From Arenibacter antarcticus (GTDB lineage Bacteria > Bacteroidota > Bacteroidia > Flavobacteriales > Flavobacteriaceae), in the NCBI RefSeq assembly GCF_041320605.1, contig NZ_CP166679.1:2714001-2778000 (forward strand): a DNA stretch of 64,000 bases, given 5' to 3'. This document shows positions 48,201 to 58,587 of the stretch, piece after piece (positions within the stretch are counted from its first letter, which is position 1; each line of letters begins with the position of its first letter). Both the position numbers and the translations under genes were made by a program. Below the pieces are notes generated by a model. The model was not told where the DNA came from and ran no database searches. It saw only the letters and a list, made by a program, of their open reading frames with translations.

Positions 48201-49233
48201 TGGCAATAACCCCTATTTTGTGGAAGCCTTGGATGCAGGAAACAATGTATTGGGCAGCATAACCGTAAATGTAACGGATTATGTGGATACTGGCCACCAA
48301 TTACATCCCTCGGCAACCGGAACTGCATATCTAGCATTGTTCCCCATTGATGACATCGCACCCTTGGGGAGTAAGATAAGGGCGTTAAGAATATCTTTTC
48401 CGGGGGCTACCTCAGATGGTCCGGATGGTAAAGTGTTTTTCTTTGGGAATTTCTCTGCAGCGAATTGCGATTCCGATGGTGATGGAATCCCAGATGTTCT
48501 TGATCTTGATTCTGATAATGACGGCATTTATGATGCGGTAGAAGCCGGACATAACCAACCACACACCAATGGTAAGGTAAATGGGCCGTATGGTCCCAAT
48601 GGTCTAGCCAATGTTGTGGAAACTTCACCGGATAGTGGTGTTATTAATTATTCTTTAATAGATACTGATAGTGACGCAACGCCAGATTATTTGGATGAGG
48701 ACAGTGATGGCGACAATTGTAACGATGCCAATGAAGCCTATCACGATCCCAATACCGATGCTGACAATAATGGAATGTATGGTTCAGGACTGCCTTCGGT
48801 ATATCCTGATGGGACCGTAATGGGAGCAATGTACCAAATACCTGAAGATGCAGATGCGAACGGAATTTATGATTTTATGGAGTTTGGCGTAACGCCAACT
48901 ATTACTACCCAACCCACCGATTTTAATATTTGCCCAGGTTGTATCGGGACAATCTTTGTAGAGGCAAGCCCTTCAGTAACTTACCAATGGCAGATTTTAT
49001 TGGGGACAGAATGGACTAACATAACAGATTACGGGGTCCACAATGGCGTTGCGACAGATAAACTTACGATTACCAATCCCACACCATCGGACTCCAATAA
49101 CAGCTATAGAGTAGTGGTTTCAAATTTTGTCAATGTTTGCGGGGTAGCAACCTCCGATAGTGCCACTTTAACCATAAAAGTGAAAACCGTAATTACCAAT
49201 CGAAGAATTACCTATCGGGTGAAGAAAAACTAA
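45238..49233 (+). CDS. very large secreted multidomain protein with KTVITNR C-terminal tail
   Basis: 1331 residues from a TTG start; signal peptide [20 protein letters not shown]...AIAQ. An unrecognised N-terminal domain (about 30-380) with [13 protein letters not shown] and MYEGGHDL resembles glutamine-amidotransferase-like folds, only as a guess. Then PKD/Ig-like (about 390-480), tandem-95 repeats (about 485-590, 725-810), a discoidin-like part (about 600-715), calcium-type [19 protein letters not shown] repeats, and an Ig-like domain. It ends [21 protein letters not shown], shared with the preceding protein. Possibly a surface adhesin or enzyme. Confidence 0.8.
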   Translation: MKKDKRLIHQVIFYILGVFFLIISMGAIAQTMTVPKGSIIVDLGIVPQTVNNGLKPYGLVYELINIRKVPVIWSINLTKSKDGTDFTVDGRNFSGGPFIISKLFLADPNVQATITTWQAKGVITYTTLTDVEVPLYRELNIWPQWVLDTKNGKIAQNYLDLADIPSSAYTTALPSGLDACDDLFILPHADPNWGDHGYLYDWNKSFADGGSEGWIWSGCHAVSVLESLVDPLDSSRRMNFLSNDPLPHPDPAHSDLDGYGLIDFGDHDDGSPPYNYSNPTDSYMQFMGVLDGATNNGSEQIYLPYPTGSWRASTIVSVWDPSHTDISNGNSPGMAAKIAYGHAFGDADRGKVMYEGGHDLAKGSTQEQVAAIRAFLNFSFDAPAKKAPQLTNTLIVPEIVEGGDAINFDVDASSTSGNSYTFTWTSTCSNGTFSGTTNSSNNTKTSFTTSPATIHEECIITLTVTDLCGRQSFKSYGIKIIPPPAPPVANDDNYVTYNSNSITIDVLNNDTDVNLNINFSTFSPTSSLNVLGGEFYNNGNGSVSFVPNSTFTGSATLTYQICDDTPAIDGGPMCDTATIHVEIYDSGCASNEYVSGTTSYGQSISNEKDWKDSKNAEGAPDDKFSRAEKDNAYVVIDLGGNVLVGTTIKFRVYSNDDTPTSGTLDANAASTGFPKNPMNVNTSAKKPAVDIISYTVTEMGTRFLRVQGQKNFGLESVTYEKETCIPYPIINAIDDDFSTNVINANLGGTAGDVTANDLIDGAPFNDPEVSISVIDNDGLTGLTIDANGNLMVPFGFNAGTYNIVYKICETPRLNNCDSALVIVTLDRDSDNDGIFDEDDLDDDNDGIPDVMECVITDSGHDGSYPSSSFSYNITSADPSNVTENHVLNSITLNGDTFSDFIVPDSYVPNFSNVNNTKRVYLIDHYTDSNDFNTDPNFMTNILPAFQSRDLNYYHTLNLKNFTNDNFTLTYNNPITTTGEVFLALTERNGNNPYFVEALDAGNNVLGSITVNVTDYVDTGHQLHPSATGTAYLALFPIDDIAPLGSKIRALRISFPGATSDGPDGKVFFFGNFSAANCDSDGDGIPDVLDLDSDNDGIYDAVEAGHNQPHTNGKVNGPYGPNGLANVVETSPDSGVINYSLIDTDSDATPDYLDEDSDGDNCNDANEAYHDPNTDADNNGMYGSGLPSVYPDGTVMGAMYQIPEDADANGIYDFMEFGVTPTITTQPTDFNICPGCIGTIFVEASPSVTYQWQILLGTEWTNITDYGVHNGVATDKLTITNPTPSDSNNSYRVVVSNFVNVCGVATSDSATLTIKVKTVITNRRITYRVKKN

Positions 49234-49734
49234 TAGTGCGTTATTGTATAGTCAAGTTGAATTCCATTCTTTTTAAGTGGCACCTATTCGTATGTAAAAA
49301 ATTTTCGTTGTCCAATTTTGAACTAACAGAAAGTAGATTTCTTCACTGTTTTTTCATTTAGGTATGTCTCAATAATTAGGGAATCTCTGAAGGGTTATTT
49401 CAGCTGAAATATACTATCATAATGCAATAAATTTCACTTCCGTAGTTCAACACAAATCATATATATAAAGCTAATCTTTTTGTCGATAAAACACCTTGTT
49501 TAAAGGCTATATCGACCAATGACCACGGTTAAATATCGTCATTTTAATTGACCAAACCCCTAGTTTATTGCTCTATACAGTATTAAAATCCACTTACACA
49601 ACATTTATTTTCGTCAAGGCCAGGGATAGTCAATATTTGTAGGGTAAAGTTATTTCCTTTCTGGAAATTGGATAATTGAACAAATACTACACCAACAGTA
49701 TAATTAAAAGTTAGCATAAAGTAAACCAACCGTC
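49234..49734. other. 501-bp intergenic region upstream of the collagen-like gene
   Basis: A/T-rich and without a coding frame I can support. A perfect 14-base palindrome ATTTCAGCTGAAAT is at 49397-49410 and could be an operator. An AATATTTG near 49632 is one mismatch from a -7 element. The long non-coding leader suggests regulated expression of module B, but that is inference. Confidence 0.5.
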
Positions 49735-52700
49735 ATGACCAAAAAAATTCTACTACTTATTTTCCTGATATCCGGTTTTGCTTTCGCCCAAACCACAGTT
49801 ACCTTGGAAGACCAATGTAATTGTGAGGTTTTAAGCGGGACACTTGTTACAGCGGCTGCGGCGGCAACTCCATCAGGTGCAGATATTGGAGATATTTATG
49901 TAAATACAAATACCGGGACGATATACTTTTGGGATGGCGATTCTTGGGAATTGACGGCTACGGACACGAATACTACCAACACGAGCTTGACGCAAGATGG
50001 TACGGATCTTATATTGACGGACAGTGAGAACAATTCTGTAACCTTGGCCCTTGCGGATATTGCTGCGGCGACGAATACAAATACAACGAATGCCAATTTT
50101 GCGGTAGTGGGTGCGGATTTAGTGGTCACTGACAGCGAAGGAAATACAGTTTCAGTTCCAATTGTAGATATAGCAGCCAAGGGTAACGGTATAAAGTCTA
50201 CAGTGGACAATGGGGACGGTACGTTTACCTTGACCTATGATGATAATACGACATTTACTACCGCGGATTTAACTGGCCCACAAGGTTTAGCAGGAGCTGA
50301 TGGTAACGATGGTCCTACTGGCCCACAAGGTTTAGCAGGTCCCACGGGTGCTGATGGTAACGATGGCGCTGACGGTGTTCAAGGTCCACAAGGTATTCAA
50401 GGAAATGACGGTCCCGCCGGTCCACAAGGTCTAGCAGGTATTGATGGTAACGATGGCGCTCAGGGGCCACAAGGTATTCAAGGTAATGACGGTCCTACTG
50501 GTCCGCAAGGTTTAGCAGGTGCTGATGGAAACGATGGTGCAGATGGTGCTCAGGGTATTCAAGGAAATGACGGTCCTACTGGTCCACAAGGGCCAGCAGG
50601 TACTGATGGTAACGATGGTGCTGACGGCGCTCAAGGTCCAGCCGGTGCTGATGGTGCGCAAGGTTCAGCCGGTGCTGATGGCAACGATGGCGCTGATGGA
50701 GCTCAGGGTCTGCAAGGAATTCAAGGAAATGACGGTCCTACTGGTCCACAAGGGCTAGCAGGTACTGATGGTAACGATGGCGCTCAAGGTCCTACTGGAG
50801 CGGATGGTGCTCAAGGTCCCACTGGAGCCGATGGTGCTCAGGGTCCACAAGGAATTCAAGGAAATGACGGTCCCGCCGGTCCACAAGGTTTAGCAGGAGC
50901 TGATGGAAATGATGGTGCTGACGGAGCTCAAGGTCCTACAGGTGCTGATGGTGCGCAAGGTCCAGCCGGTGCTGATGGCAATGATGGTGCAGATGGTGTT
51001 CAGGGTCCGCAAGGAATTCAAGGAAATGACGGTCCTGCTGGTCCACAAGGTCTAGCAGGTATTGATGGTAACGATGGTGCTGATGGCGCTCAGGGGCCAC
51101 AAGGTATTCAAGGTAATGATGGCCCGACTGGCCCTACAGGAGCCGATGGTGCTCAGGGTCCGCAAGGAATTCAAGGAAATGACGGTCCCGCCGGTCCACA
51201 AGGTCTAGCAGGAGCTGATGGTAACGATGGTGCTGACGGTGCTCAAGGTCCAGCCGGTGCTGATGGTGCTGACGGAGCTCAGGGTCCGCAAGGAATTCAA
51301 GGAAATGACGGTCCTACTGGTCCACAAGGTTTAGCAGGTACTGATGGTAACGATGGTGCTGATGGCGCTGACGGTGCTCAAGGTCTGCAAGGTATTCAAG
51401 GAAATGACGGTCCTATTGGTCCACAAGGTCTAGCAGGTACTGATGGTAACGATGGTGCGCAAGGTCCAGCCGGTGCTAATGGTAACGATGGTGCTGATGG
51501 CGCTGACGGAGCTCAAGGTCCCACTGGAGCCGATGGTGCTCAGGGTCCACAAGGTCTACAAGGTATTCAAGGAAATGACGGTCCTGCTGGCCCACAAGGT
51601 TTAGCAGGAGCTGATGGTGCTGACGGTGCTCAAGGTCCACAAGGAATTCAAGGAAATGACGGTCCCGCCGGTCCACAAGGTTTAGCAGGTGCTGATGGAA
51701 ACGATGGCGCTGACGGAGCTCAAGGTCCTACAGGTGCTGATGGTACGCAAGGTCCAGCCGGTGCTGATGGCAATGATGGTGCAGATGGTGTTCAGGGTCC
51801 GCAAGGAATTCAAGGAAATGACGGTCCTGCTGGTCCACAAGGTCTAGCAGGTATTGATGGTAACGATGGTGCTGATGGCGCTCAGGGGCCACAAGGTATT
51901 CAAGGTAATGATGGCCCGACTGGCCCTACAGGAGCCGATGGTGCTCAGGGTCCGCAAGGAATTCAAGGAAATGACGGTCCCGCCGGTCCACAAGGTCTAG
52001 CAGGAGCTGATGGTAACGATGGTGCTGACGGTGCTCAAGGTCCGGCCGGTGCTGATGGTGCTCAGGGTCCGCAAGGAATTCAAGGTAATGACGGTCCTAC
52101 TGGTCCACAAGGTTTAGCAGGTACTGATGGTAACGATGGCGCTGACGGTGTTCAAGGTCCACAAGGAATTCAAGGAAATGACGGTCCCGCTGGTCCACAA
52201 GGTCTAGCAGGTATTGATGGTAACGATGGCGCTCAGGGGCCACAAGGTATTCAAGGTAATGATGGCCCGACTGGCCCTACAGGAGCCGATGGTGCTCAGG
52301 GTCCGCAAGGAATTCAAGGAAATGACGGTCCCGCCGGTCCACAAGGTCTAGCAGGAGCTGACGGTGCTCAAGGTCCAGCCGGTGCTGATGGCGCTCAGGG
52401 TCTGCAAGGAATTCAAGGAAATGACGGTCCCGCCGGTCCACAAGGTTTAGCAGGAGCTGATGGAAATGATGGTGCTGACGGAGCTCAAGGTCCTACAGGT
52501 GCTGATGGTGCGCAAGGTCCAGCCGGTGCTGATGGCAATGATGGTGCAGATGGTGCTCAAGGTCCACAAGGAATTCAAGGAAATGATGGTCCTACTGGCC
52601 CACAAGGTTTAGCAGGAGCCGATGGTAACGATGGTGCTGATGGAGCTCAGGGTCCCACTGGAGCCGATGGTGCAGATGGTGCTCAAGGTCTACAAGGAAT

Positions 52701-55700
52701 TCAAGGTAATGACGGTCCTACTGGTCCACAAGGTTTAGCAGGTACTGATGGTAACGATGGTGCTGATGGCGCTGATGGTGCTCAGGGTCCGCAAGGAATT
52801 CAAGGTAATGACGGTCCTACTGGTCCACAAGGTTTAGCAGGTACTGATGGTAACGATGGTGCTGATGGCGCTGACGGTGCTCAAGGTCTGCAAGGTATTC
52901 AAGGAAATGACGGTCCTGCTGGTCCACAAGGTCTAGCAGGTATTGATGGTGCTGATGGTGCTGATGGCGCTCAGGGTCCACAAGGTATTCAAGGAAATGA
53001 CGGTCCTGCTGGCCCACAAGGTTTAGCAGGTGCTGATGGTAACGATGGCGCTCAAGGTCCTACTGGAGCGGATGGTGCTCAGGGTCCACAAGGCCTACAA
53101 GGAATTCAAGGAAATGACGGTCCTGCTGGCCCACAAGGTTTAGCAGGAGCTGATGGTAACGATGGCGCTGACGGTGTTCAAGGTCCAGCCGGTGCTGATG
53201 GCGCTGACGGAGCTCAAGGTCCCACTGGAGCCGATGGTGCTCAGGGTCCACAAGGAATTCAAGGAAATGACGGTCCCGCCGGTCCACAAGGTTTAGCAGG
53301 AGCTGATGGAAATGATGGTGCTGACGGAGCTCAAGGTCCTACAGGTGCTGATGGTGCGCAAGGTCCAGCCGGTGCTGATGGCAATGATGGTGCAGATGGT
53401 GCTCAAGGTCCACAAGGAATTCAAGGAAATGATGGTCCTACTGGTCCTTCAGGAGCTGATGGAAATGATGGCGCTGACGGAGCTCAAGGTCCTACAGGTG
53501 CTGATGGTGCGCAAGGTCCAGCCGGTGCTGATGGCAACGATGGCGCTGACGGTGTTCAGGGTCCGCAAGGAATTCAAGGAAATGACGGTCCTACTGGAGC
53601 GGATGGTGCTCAGGGTCCAGCCGGTGCTGATGGCAACGATGGCGCTGATGGAGCTCAAGGTCCACAAGGCTTACAAGGAATTCAAGGAAATGATGGTCCT
53701 ACTGGCCCCACGGGCGCTGATGGCGCTCAGGGTCCGCAAGGAATTCAAGGAAATGACGGTCCTATTGGTCCACAAGGTCTAGCAGGTACTGATGGTAACG
53801 ATGGTACTGACGGCGCTCAAGGTCCAGCCGGTGCTAATGGTAACGATGGTGCTGATGGCGCTGACGGAGCTCAAGGTCCCACTGGAGCCGATGGTGCTCA
53901 GGGTCCACAAGGTCTACAAGGTATTCAAGGAAATGACGGTCCTGCTGGCCCACAAGGTTTAGCAGGTATTGATGGTAACGATGGTGCTGATGGTGCTGAT
54001 GGTGCTGACGGAGCTCAGGGTCCGCAAGGAATTCAAGGAAATGACGGTCCTATTGGTCCACAAGGTCTAGCAGGTACTGATGGTAACGATGGTACTGACG
54101 GCGCTCAAGGTCCAGCCGGTGCTAATGGTAACGATGGTGCTGATGGCGCTGACGGAGCTCAAGGTTCCACTGGAGCCGATGGTGCTCAGGGTCCACAAGG
54201 TCTACAAGGAATTCAAGGAAATGACGGTCCTGCTGGCCCACAAGGTTTAGCAGGAGCTGATGGTGCTGACGGTGCTCAAGGTCCACAAGGAATTCAAGGA
54301 AATGACGGTCCCGCCGGTCCACAAGGTTTAGCAGGTGCTGATGGAAACGATGGTGCAGATGGTGCTCAGGGTATTCAAGGAAATGATGGTCCTACTGGTC
54401 CTTCAGGAGCTGATGGAAATGATGGCGCTGACGGAGCTCAAGGTCCTACAGGTGCTGATGGTGCGCAAGGTCCAGCCGGTGCTGATGGCAATGATGGTGC
54501 TGACGGTGCTCAAGGTCCGCAAGGAATTCAAGGAAATGACGGTCCTATTGGTCCACGAGGTCTAGCAGGTACTGATGGTAACGATGGTGCTGATGGCGCT
54601 CAGGGGCCACAAGGAATTCAAGGAAATGACGGTCCCGCCGGTCCACAAGGTTTAGCAGGAGCTGATGGAAATGATGGTGCTGACGGAGCTCAAGGTCCTA
54701 CAGGTGCTGATGGTGCGCAAGGTCCAGCCGGTGCTGATGGCAATGATGGTGCAGATGGTGCTCAGGGTCCACAAGGAATTCAAGGAAATGACGGTCCTGC
54801 TGGTCCACAAGGTCTAGCAGGTATTGATGGTGCTGATGGTGCTGATGGCGCTCAGGGTCCACAAGGTATTCAAGGAAATGACGGTCCTGCTGGCCCACAA
54901 GGTTTAGCAGGTGCTGATGGTAACGATGGCGTTGATGGCGCTCAGGGTCCACAAGGCCTACAAGGTATTCAAGGAAATGACGGTCCTGCTGGCCCACAAG
55001 GTTTAGCAGGAGCCGATGGTAATGATGGCGTTGATGGCGCTCAGGGTCCACAAGGCCCACAAGGTTTAGCAGGAGCTGATGGTAACGATGGCGCTGACGG
55101 TGTTCAAGGTCCAGCCGGTGCTAATGGTAACGATGGTGCTGATGGCGCTGACGGAGCTCAAGGTCCCACTGGAGCCGATGGTGCTCAGGGTCCACAAGGA
55201 ATTCAAGGAAATGACGGTCCCGCCGGTCCACAAGGTTTAGCAGGAGCTGATGGAAATGATGGTGCTGACGGAGCTCAAGGTCCTACAGGTGCTGATGGTG
55301 CGCAAGGTCCAGCCGGTGCTGATGGAAACGATGGTGCAGATGGTGCTCAGGGTATTCAAGGAAATGATGGTCCTACTGGTCCTTCAGGAGCTGATGGCAA
55401 TGATGGTGCAGATGGTGTTCAGGGTCCGCAAGGAATTCAAGGAAATGACGGTCCTGCTGGTCCACAAGGTCTAGCAGGTATTGATGGTGCTGATGGCGCT
55501 CAGGGTCCACAAGGCCTACAAGGTATTCAAGGAAATGACGGTCCTGCTGGCCCACAAGGTTTAGCAGGTGCTGATGGCGCTGACGGAGCTCAGGGGCCAC
55601 AAGGTATTCAAGGAAATGACGGTCCTGCTGGCCCACAAGGTTTAGCAGGTGCTGATGGCGCTGACGGAGCTCAGGGGCCACAAGGTATTCAAGGAAATGA

Positions 55701-56523
55701 TGGTCCAATTGGTCCTACAGGAGCCGATGGTGCTCAGGGTCCGCAAGGTCCTACGGGCGCAGTAGGTCCAGCAGGAGATCCAGCGACAGATGATCAAACC
55801 TTGTCCACAAATGGAGATCCAGGAGATATAAGTATCTCAGGCGGAAACACTATTAGCTTAAATGTTAATGATGCCGATTTTGATCCTACCAATGAACTGC
55901 AGACCTTATCACAGACAGGTACCGATGTTACTTTGTCAAATGGTGGAGGAAGTATATCAGTAGCAGATAATGATAACGACCCTACTAACGAGATTCAAGA
56001 TGCATCCCAAGTAAGTTATACCAATACAACATCAGGATTAGCAGCAACAAATACTCAAGCAGCAATTGATGAATTGGCAGCAACAAGTACAGATGACCAA
56101 TATGATGACGAAGTTCTACTACGTGTGCCTATTGACGTTGATGATGCTGGCAAAACAGTGGTAACGAATGAAACAACCATACAGGAGGTAATACAAGCAA
56201 TTGCACCTATTACTTCAAAAGCGGCAAGGATATTTTATCCTCCTTCTATTGCGGTAGATGCTTCATCAACTGGAACAGGAAGAAAAATAGATTTACATGA
56301 TCAGTACATTACTCAATTTGGATCGCCTATGGTGTCCAGTAATTTAGCGCCTACTGCAATTCCGACCTATGCCAATACAGAACTTTATTACTATGTTACA
56401 CATTATGATAATTCGGTGTTTGACAATGTAAGTGTTGACGAATTTGGGGAAATGACCTATGATGTGATCGCAACACCAACAGATTACAATTCCTTGATCA
56501 ATGTAGTTTTTGTTGTAAAATAA
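49735..56523 (+). CDS. giant collagen-like (Gly-X-Y) secreted protein
   Basis: 2262 residues. Signal peptide (MTKKILLLIFLISGFAFAQ); an N-terminal region (about 20-180) with GDIYVNTNTGTIYFWDGDSWEL and beta-rich repeats; residues 181-2016 are Gly-X-Y triplets in one unbroken phase (about 612), built from a few modules (GPQGIQGNDG, GPQGLAGADGNDG, ADGAQGPTG); a 246-residue C-terminal region (DDQTLSTNG...AAIDELAAT...NVVFVVK) that may start trimerisation. Pro occurs only in X position, and I see no Lys and a single Arg in the repeat, which is rich in Asp. It likely forms a thin, acidic triple-helical fibre on the surface. No type-B T9SS domain is present; the next two genes provide one with a PorP/SprF. 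Confidence 0.9.
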   Translation: MTKKILLLIFLISGFAFAQTTVTLEDQCNCEVLSGTLVTAAAAATPSGADIGDIYVNTNTGTIYFWDGDSWELTATDTNTTNTSLTQDGTDLILTDSENNSVTLALADIAAATNTNTTNANFAVVGADLVVTDSEGNTVSVPIVDIAAKGNGIKSTVDNGDGTFTLTYDDNTTFTTADLTGPQGLAGADGNDGPTGPQGLAGPTGADGNDGADGVQGPQGIQGNDGPAGPQGLAGIDGNDGAQGPQGIQGNDGPTGPQGLAGADGNDGADGAQGIQGNDGPTGPQGPAGTDGNDGADGAQGPAGADGAQGSAGADGNDGADGAQGLQGIQGNDGPTGPQGLAGTDGNDGAQGPTGADGAQGPTGADGAQGPQGIQGNDGPAGPQGLAGADGNDGADGAQGPTGADGAQGPAGADGNDGADGVQGPQGIQGNDGPAGPQGLAGIDGNDGADGAQGPQGIQGNDGPTGPTGADGAQGPQGIQGNDGPAGPQGLAGADGNDGADGAQGPAGADGADGAQGPQGIQGNDGPTGPQGLAGTDGNDGADGADGAQGLQGIQGNDGPIGPQGLAGTDGNDGAQGPAGANGNDGADGADGAQGPTGADGAQGPQGLQGIQGNDGPAGPQGLAGADGADGAQGPQGIQGNDGPAGPQGLAGADGNDGADGAQGPTGADGTQGPAGADGNDGADGVQGPQGIQGNDGPAGPQGLAGIDGNDGADGAQGPQGIQGNDGPTGPTGADGAQGPQGIQGNDGPAGPQGLAGADGNDGADGAQGPAGADGAQGPQGIQGNDGPTGPQGLAGTDGNDGADGVQGPQGIQGNDGPAGPQGLAGIDGNDGAQGPQGIQGNDGPTGPTGADGAQGPQGIQGNDGPAGPQGLAGADGAQGPAGADGAQGLQGIQGNDGPAGPQGLAGADGNDGADGAQGPTGADGAQGPAGADGNDGADGAQGPQGIQGNDGPTGPQGLAGADGNDGADGAQGPTGADGADGAQGLQGIQGNDGPTGPQGLAGTDGNDGADGADGAQGPQGIQGNDGPTGPQGLAGTDGNDGADGADGAQGLQGIQGNDGPAGPQGLAGIDGADGADGAQGPQGIQGNDGPAGPQGLAGADGNDGAQGPTGADGAQGPQGLQGIQGNDGPAGPQGLAGADGNDGADGVQGPAGADGADGAQGPTGADGAQGPQGIQGNDGPAGPQGLAGADGNDGADGAQGPTGADGAQGPAGADGNDGADGAQGPQGIQGNDGPTGPSGADGNDGADGAQGPTGADGAQGPAGADGNDGADGVQGPQGIQGNDGPTGADGAQGPAGADGNDGADGAQGPQGLQGIQGNDGPTGPTGADGAQGPQGIQGNDGPIGPQGLAGTDGNDGTDGAQGPAGANGNDGADGADGAQGPTGADGAQGPQGLQGIQGNDGPAGPQGLAGIDGNDGADGADGADGAQGPQGIQGNDGPIGPQGLAGTDGNDGTDGAQGPAGANGNDGADGADGAQGSTGADGAQGPQGLQGIQGNDGPAGPQGLAGADGADGAQGPQGIQGNDGPAGPQGLAGADGNDGADGAQGIQGNDGPTGPSGADGNDGADGAQGPTGADGAQGPAGADGNDGADGAQGPQGIQGNDGPIGPRGLAGTDGNDGADGAQGPQGIQGNDGPAGPQGLAGADGNDGADGAQGPTGADGAQGPAGADGNDGADGAQGPQGIQGNDGPAGPQGLAGIDGADGADGAQGPQGIQGNDGPAGPQGLAGADGNDGVDGAQGPQGLQGIQGNDGPAGPQGLAGADGNDGVDGAQGPQGPQGLAGADGNDGADGVQGPAGANGNDGADGADGAQGPTGADGAQGPQGIQGNDGPAGPQGLAGADGNDGADGAQGPTGADGAQGPAGADGNDGADGAQGIQGNDGPTGPSGADGNDGADGVQGPQGIQGNDGPAGPQGLAGIDGADGAQGPQGLQGIQGNDGPAGPQGLAGADGADGAQGPQGIQGNDGPAGPQGLAGADGADGAQGPQGIQGNDGPIGPTGADGAQGPQGPTGAVGPAGDPATDDQTLSTNGDPGDISISGGNTISLNVNDADFDPTNELQTLSQTGTDVTLSNGGGSISVADNDNDPTNEIQDASQVSYTNTTSGLAATNTQAAIDELAATSTDDQYDDEVLLRVPIDVDDAGKTVVTNETTIQEVIQAIAPITSKAARIFYPPSIAVDASSTGTGRKIDLHDQYITQFGSPMVSSNLAPTAIPTYANTELYYYVTHYDNSVFDNVSVDEFGEMTYDVIATPTDYNSLINVVFVVK
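50275..55782 (+). repeat. 5.5-kb collagen-coding repeat array
   Basis: 9-base Gly-X-Y codon periodicity without phase break from 50275 to 55782. Higher-order copies are visible: one block of a few hundred bases at about 50,860-51,240 recurs nearly identically 792 bases (88 triplets) later. A similar pair is around 51,440-51,600 and 53,780-54,240. The array will recombine easily and may be mis-sized in a short-read assembly. Confidence 0.92.
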
Positions 56524-56558
56524 ATTAAAAAACCCAATAACCAATTACAACCAACAAT

Positions 56559-58583
56559 TTGAGACCGAACAATCTTTATAGATTATTATTAATCACGCTG
56601 GCCTTTGCTTTGCTGAACATAACGGCCTTACATGCCCAGTTTTTGTTGCAGGCATCTAACAGCAGTGATGAACACAACTATAAATGGTATGAAGCATCAG
56701 ATAGGAATACGATCTTAGGGACCGATTTCTTTTATGAGGTATCCCAACCTGGAATTTATTTTGCTACCTATGATGGGACTCTTTGTGGATCCAATGCCAG
56801 TGGTTATTTTATTGTGACCGATTGTTCCAATCCAGATAACGAGGTTGTATTGGATATTTCCAATAACGTAGGTCCAGCCGCCACCTTAAGTTGGTCACCC
56901 TCTGTTAGTGGCGATCAATTACGGCCTATGGTTACAGCCACCCAAAGTGTTGCTCGATATACCGCTACGGTAACAAAGGCGGGAAATTCTTTTGATCTCC
57001 CCAATTTTACAGTGGTATGTATACAACAGGCCAGTATTTTGGAGGACGATTTTGTGACGATGAATGAAGACGACTCTGTAGTTGTACCCATATTCGATAA
57101 TGATAGCAATATCCCATCAGATGGTATACTGACCAGCTCAAATCCGTTTAATGGCAATGTATTTATCGCGGATAATAGTACGCCCAACGATCCATCGGAC
57201 GACATAGTTACTTTTGTTCCCAACCCTAATTTTAATGGGAATACTTCTTTTACCTATACTGTTTGTAATTCCAAGGGCGATTGTAGTACTGCTATCGTAA
57301 ATGTAAATGTGCTACCAATTGTGGACGCCTTTGAGGATGCTGTAGTTACTTTAGAAAATGAAGCCATTGAGGTCGATGTTATGAGGAACGATAATGACAT
57401 ACCAGTTATCGGCACTTTTATAACCTCCATCCCACCAAATGGAACAGTGGTGGTTAATGATAACGGAACACCAAACAATCTTACCGATGATACGCTAACC
57501 TATACTCCCAATACCGATTATGTGGGAACTGACCAGTTTACCTATACCTTGTGTGACGATTCGTTAAATTGTAGTACAGCAAGCGTTAGAGTTATAGTAA
57601 ATGCGGTGGGTATAGTGAATCTAGATACTGATAACGATGGGATTCTAGATAGTTTTGAAGACCTAAATCTGGATGGCGATAACGATCCATCTACCGATCC
57701 AACGGATTCCGACGGCGATGGAATTCCTGATTATTTAGATATTGATAGTGATAATGACGGTATCCCCGATAATGTGGAAGCTCAGACTACTTTGGGTTAT
57801 ATACCACCCAGTGGTATAGATGCCAATAATAATGGTTTGGATGATGCTTACGAACAAAATGGCAACCTTGGACTGTTCCCTGTTGACACGGATGGGGACG
57901 GTATGCCCGACTATCTGGATGAGGATAGTGATGATGATGGGGTGCCCGATTATATTGAAGGGCATGACCATAATCACGATGGTATCCCAGATGTAGTTTT
58001 CATTGGATCCGATAAGGATAACGATGGTCTGGACGACGGATTTGAAGGTGCTGTACTTATCGATATAGATGTAAACGATGAAATAGACGACCCATTAAAT
58101 GACCTTCCCAATACGGATGGAGACAATGAGGTGGACTTCAGGGATCCCGATGATGATGGGGACGGTATTCTTACCAGAGATGAAGATACCAATGGCGATG
58201 GGAATTGGGCCAACGACGATTTTAATGGCGACGGTATCCCGGATTATTTAGACCCCGATATAGTTGTTTTGGAAGATGGATTGGAAGTGTTTAATGTGAT
58301 TACTCCCAATAATGACGGAATCCATGATGTGTTGACCATTAAAGGAGTTGAAAACTATCCAAATAATACGATCAAAATATACAATCGTTGGGGGGTTCTG
58401 GTATATGCTACCAAGGCTTATAATAATAATTCTAATTATTTTGACGGAACCTCTAAGGGAAGGGTAACCGTAGACCAAGACAATAAATTACCGGTAGGTA
58501 CTTATTTCTATATATTGGAGTATGCCCAAACAGATCAAAGTAAGCCTACTACCCTAACGGGATATATTTATATAAATAGATAA
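56559..58583 (+). CDS. T9SS-secreted protein with cadherin-like and calcium repeats, type-B C-terminus
   Basis: 674 residues from a TTG start; signal peptide [27 protein letters not shown]. Two tandem-95/cadherin-like repeats (about 155-345, e.g. [22 protein letters not shown]), then TSP3-like calcium repeats ([35 protein letters not shown]; about 350-570) and the gliding-motility-associated C-terminal domain (about 575-674, [17 protein letters not shown]...[15 protein letters not shown]). It lies 35 bases after the collagen-like gene and 4 bases before a PorP/SprF gene, so all three look like one operon. Confidence 0.9.
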   Translation: MRPNNLYRLLLITLAFALLNITALHAQFLLQASNSSDEHNYKWYEASDRNTILGTDFFYEVSQPGIYFATYDGTLCGSNASGYFIVTDCSNPDNEVVLDISNNVGPAATLSWSPSVSGDQLRPMVTATQSVARYTATVTKAGNSFDLPNFTVVCIQQASILEDDFVTMNEDDSVVVPIFDNDSNIPSDGILTSSNPFNGNVFIADNSTPNDPSDDIVTFVPNPNFNGNTSFTYTVCNSKGDCSTAIVNVNVLPIVDAFEDAVVTLENEAIEVDVMRNDNDIPVIGTFITSIPPNGTVVVNDNGTPNNLTDDTLTYTPNTDYVGTDQFTYTLCDDSLNCSTASVRVIVNAVGIVNLDTDNDGILDSFEDLNLDGDNDPSTDPTDSDGDGIPDYLDIDSDNDGIPDNVEAQTTLGYIPPSGIDANNNGLDDAYEQNGNLGLFPVDTDGDGMPDYLDEDSDDDGVPDYIEGHDHNHDGIPDVVFIGSDKDNDGLDDGFEGAVLIDIDVNDEIDDPLNDLPNTDGDNEVDFRDPDDDGDGILTRDEDTNGDGNWANDDFNGDGIPDYLDPDIVVLEDGLEVFNVITPNNDGIHDVLTIKGVENYPNNTIKIYNRWGVLVYATKAYNNNSNYFDGTSKGRVTVDQDNKLPVGTYFYILEYAQTDQSKPTTLTGYIYINR

Positions 58584-58587
58584 ACGA

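Noticed and set aside
50275-55782. Possible CRISPR or non-coding satellite
   Set aside because: The periodicity is nine bases in one continuous coding frame with Gly-X-Y; there are no spacers. The many His/Leu/Arg-rich opposite-strand frames are shadows of the repeat.
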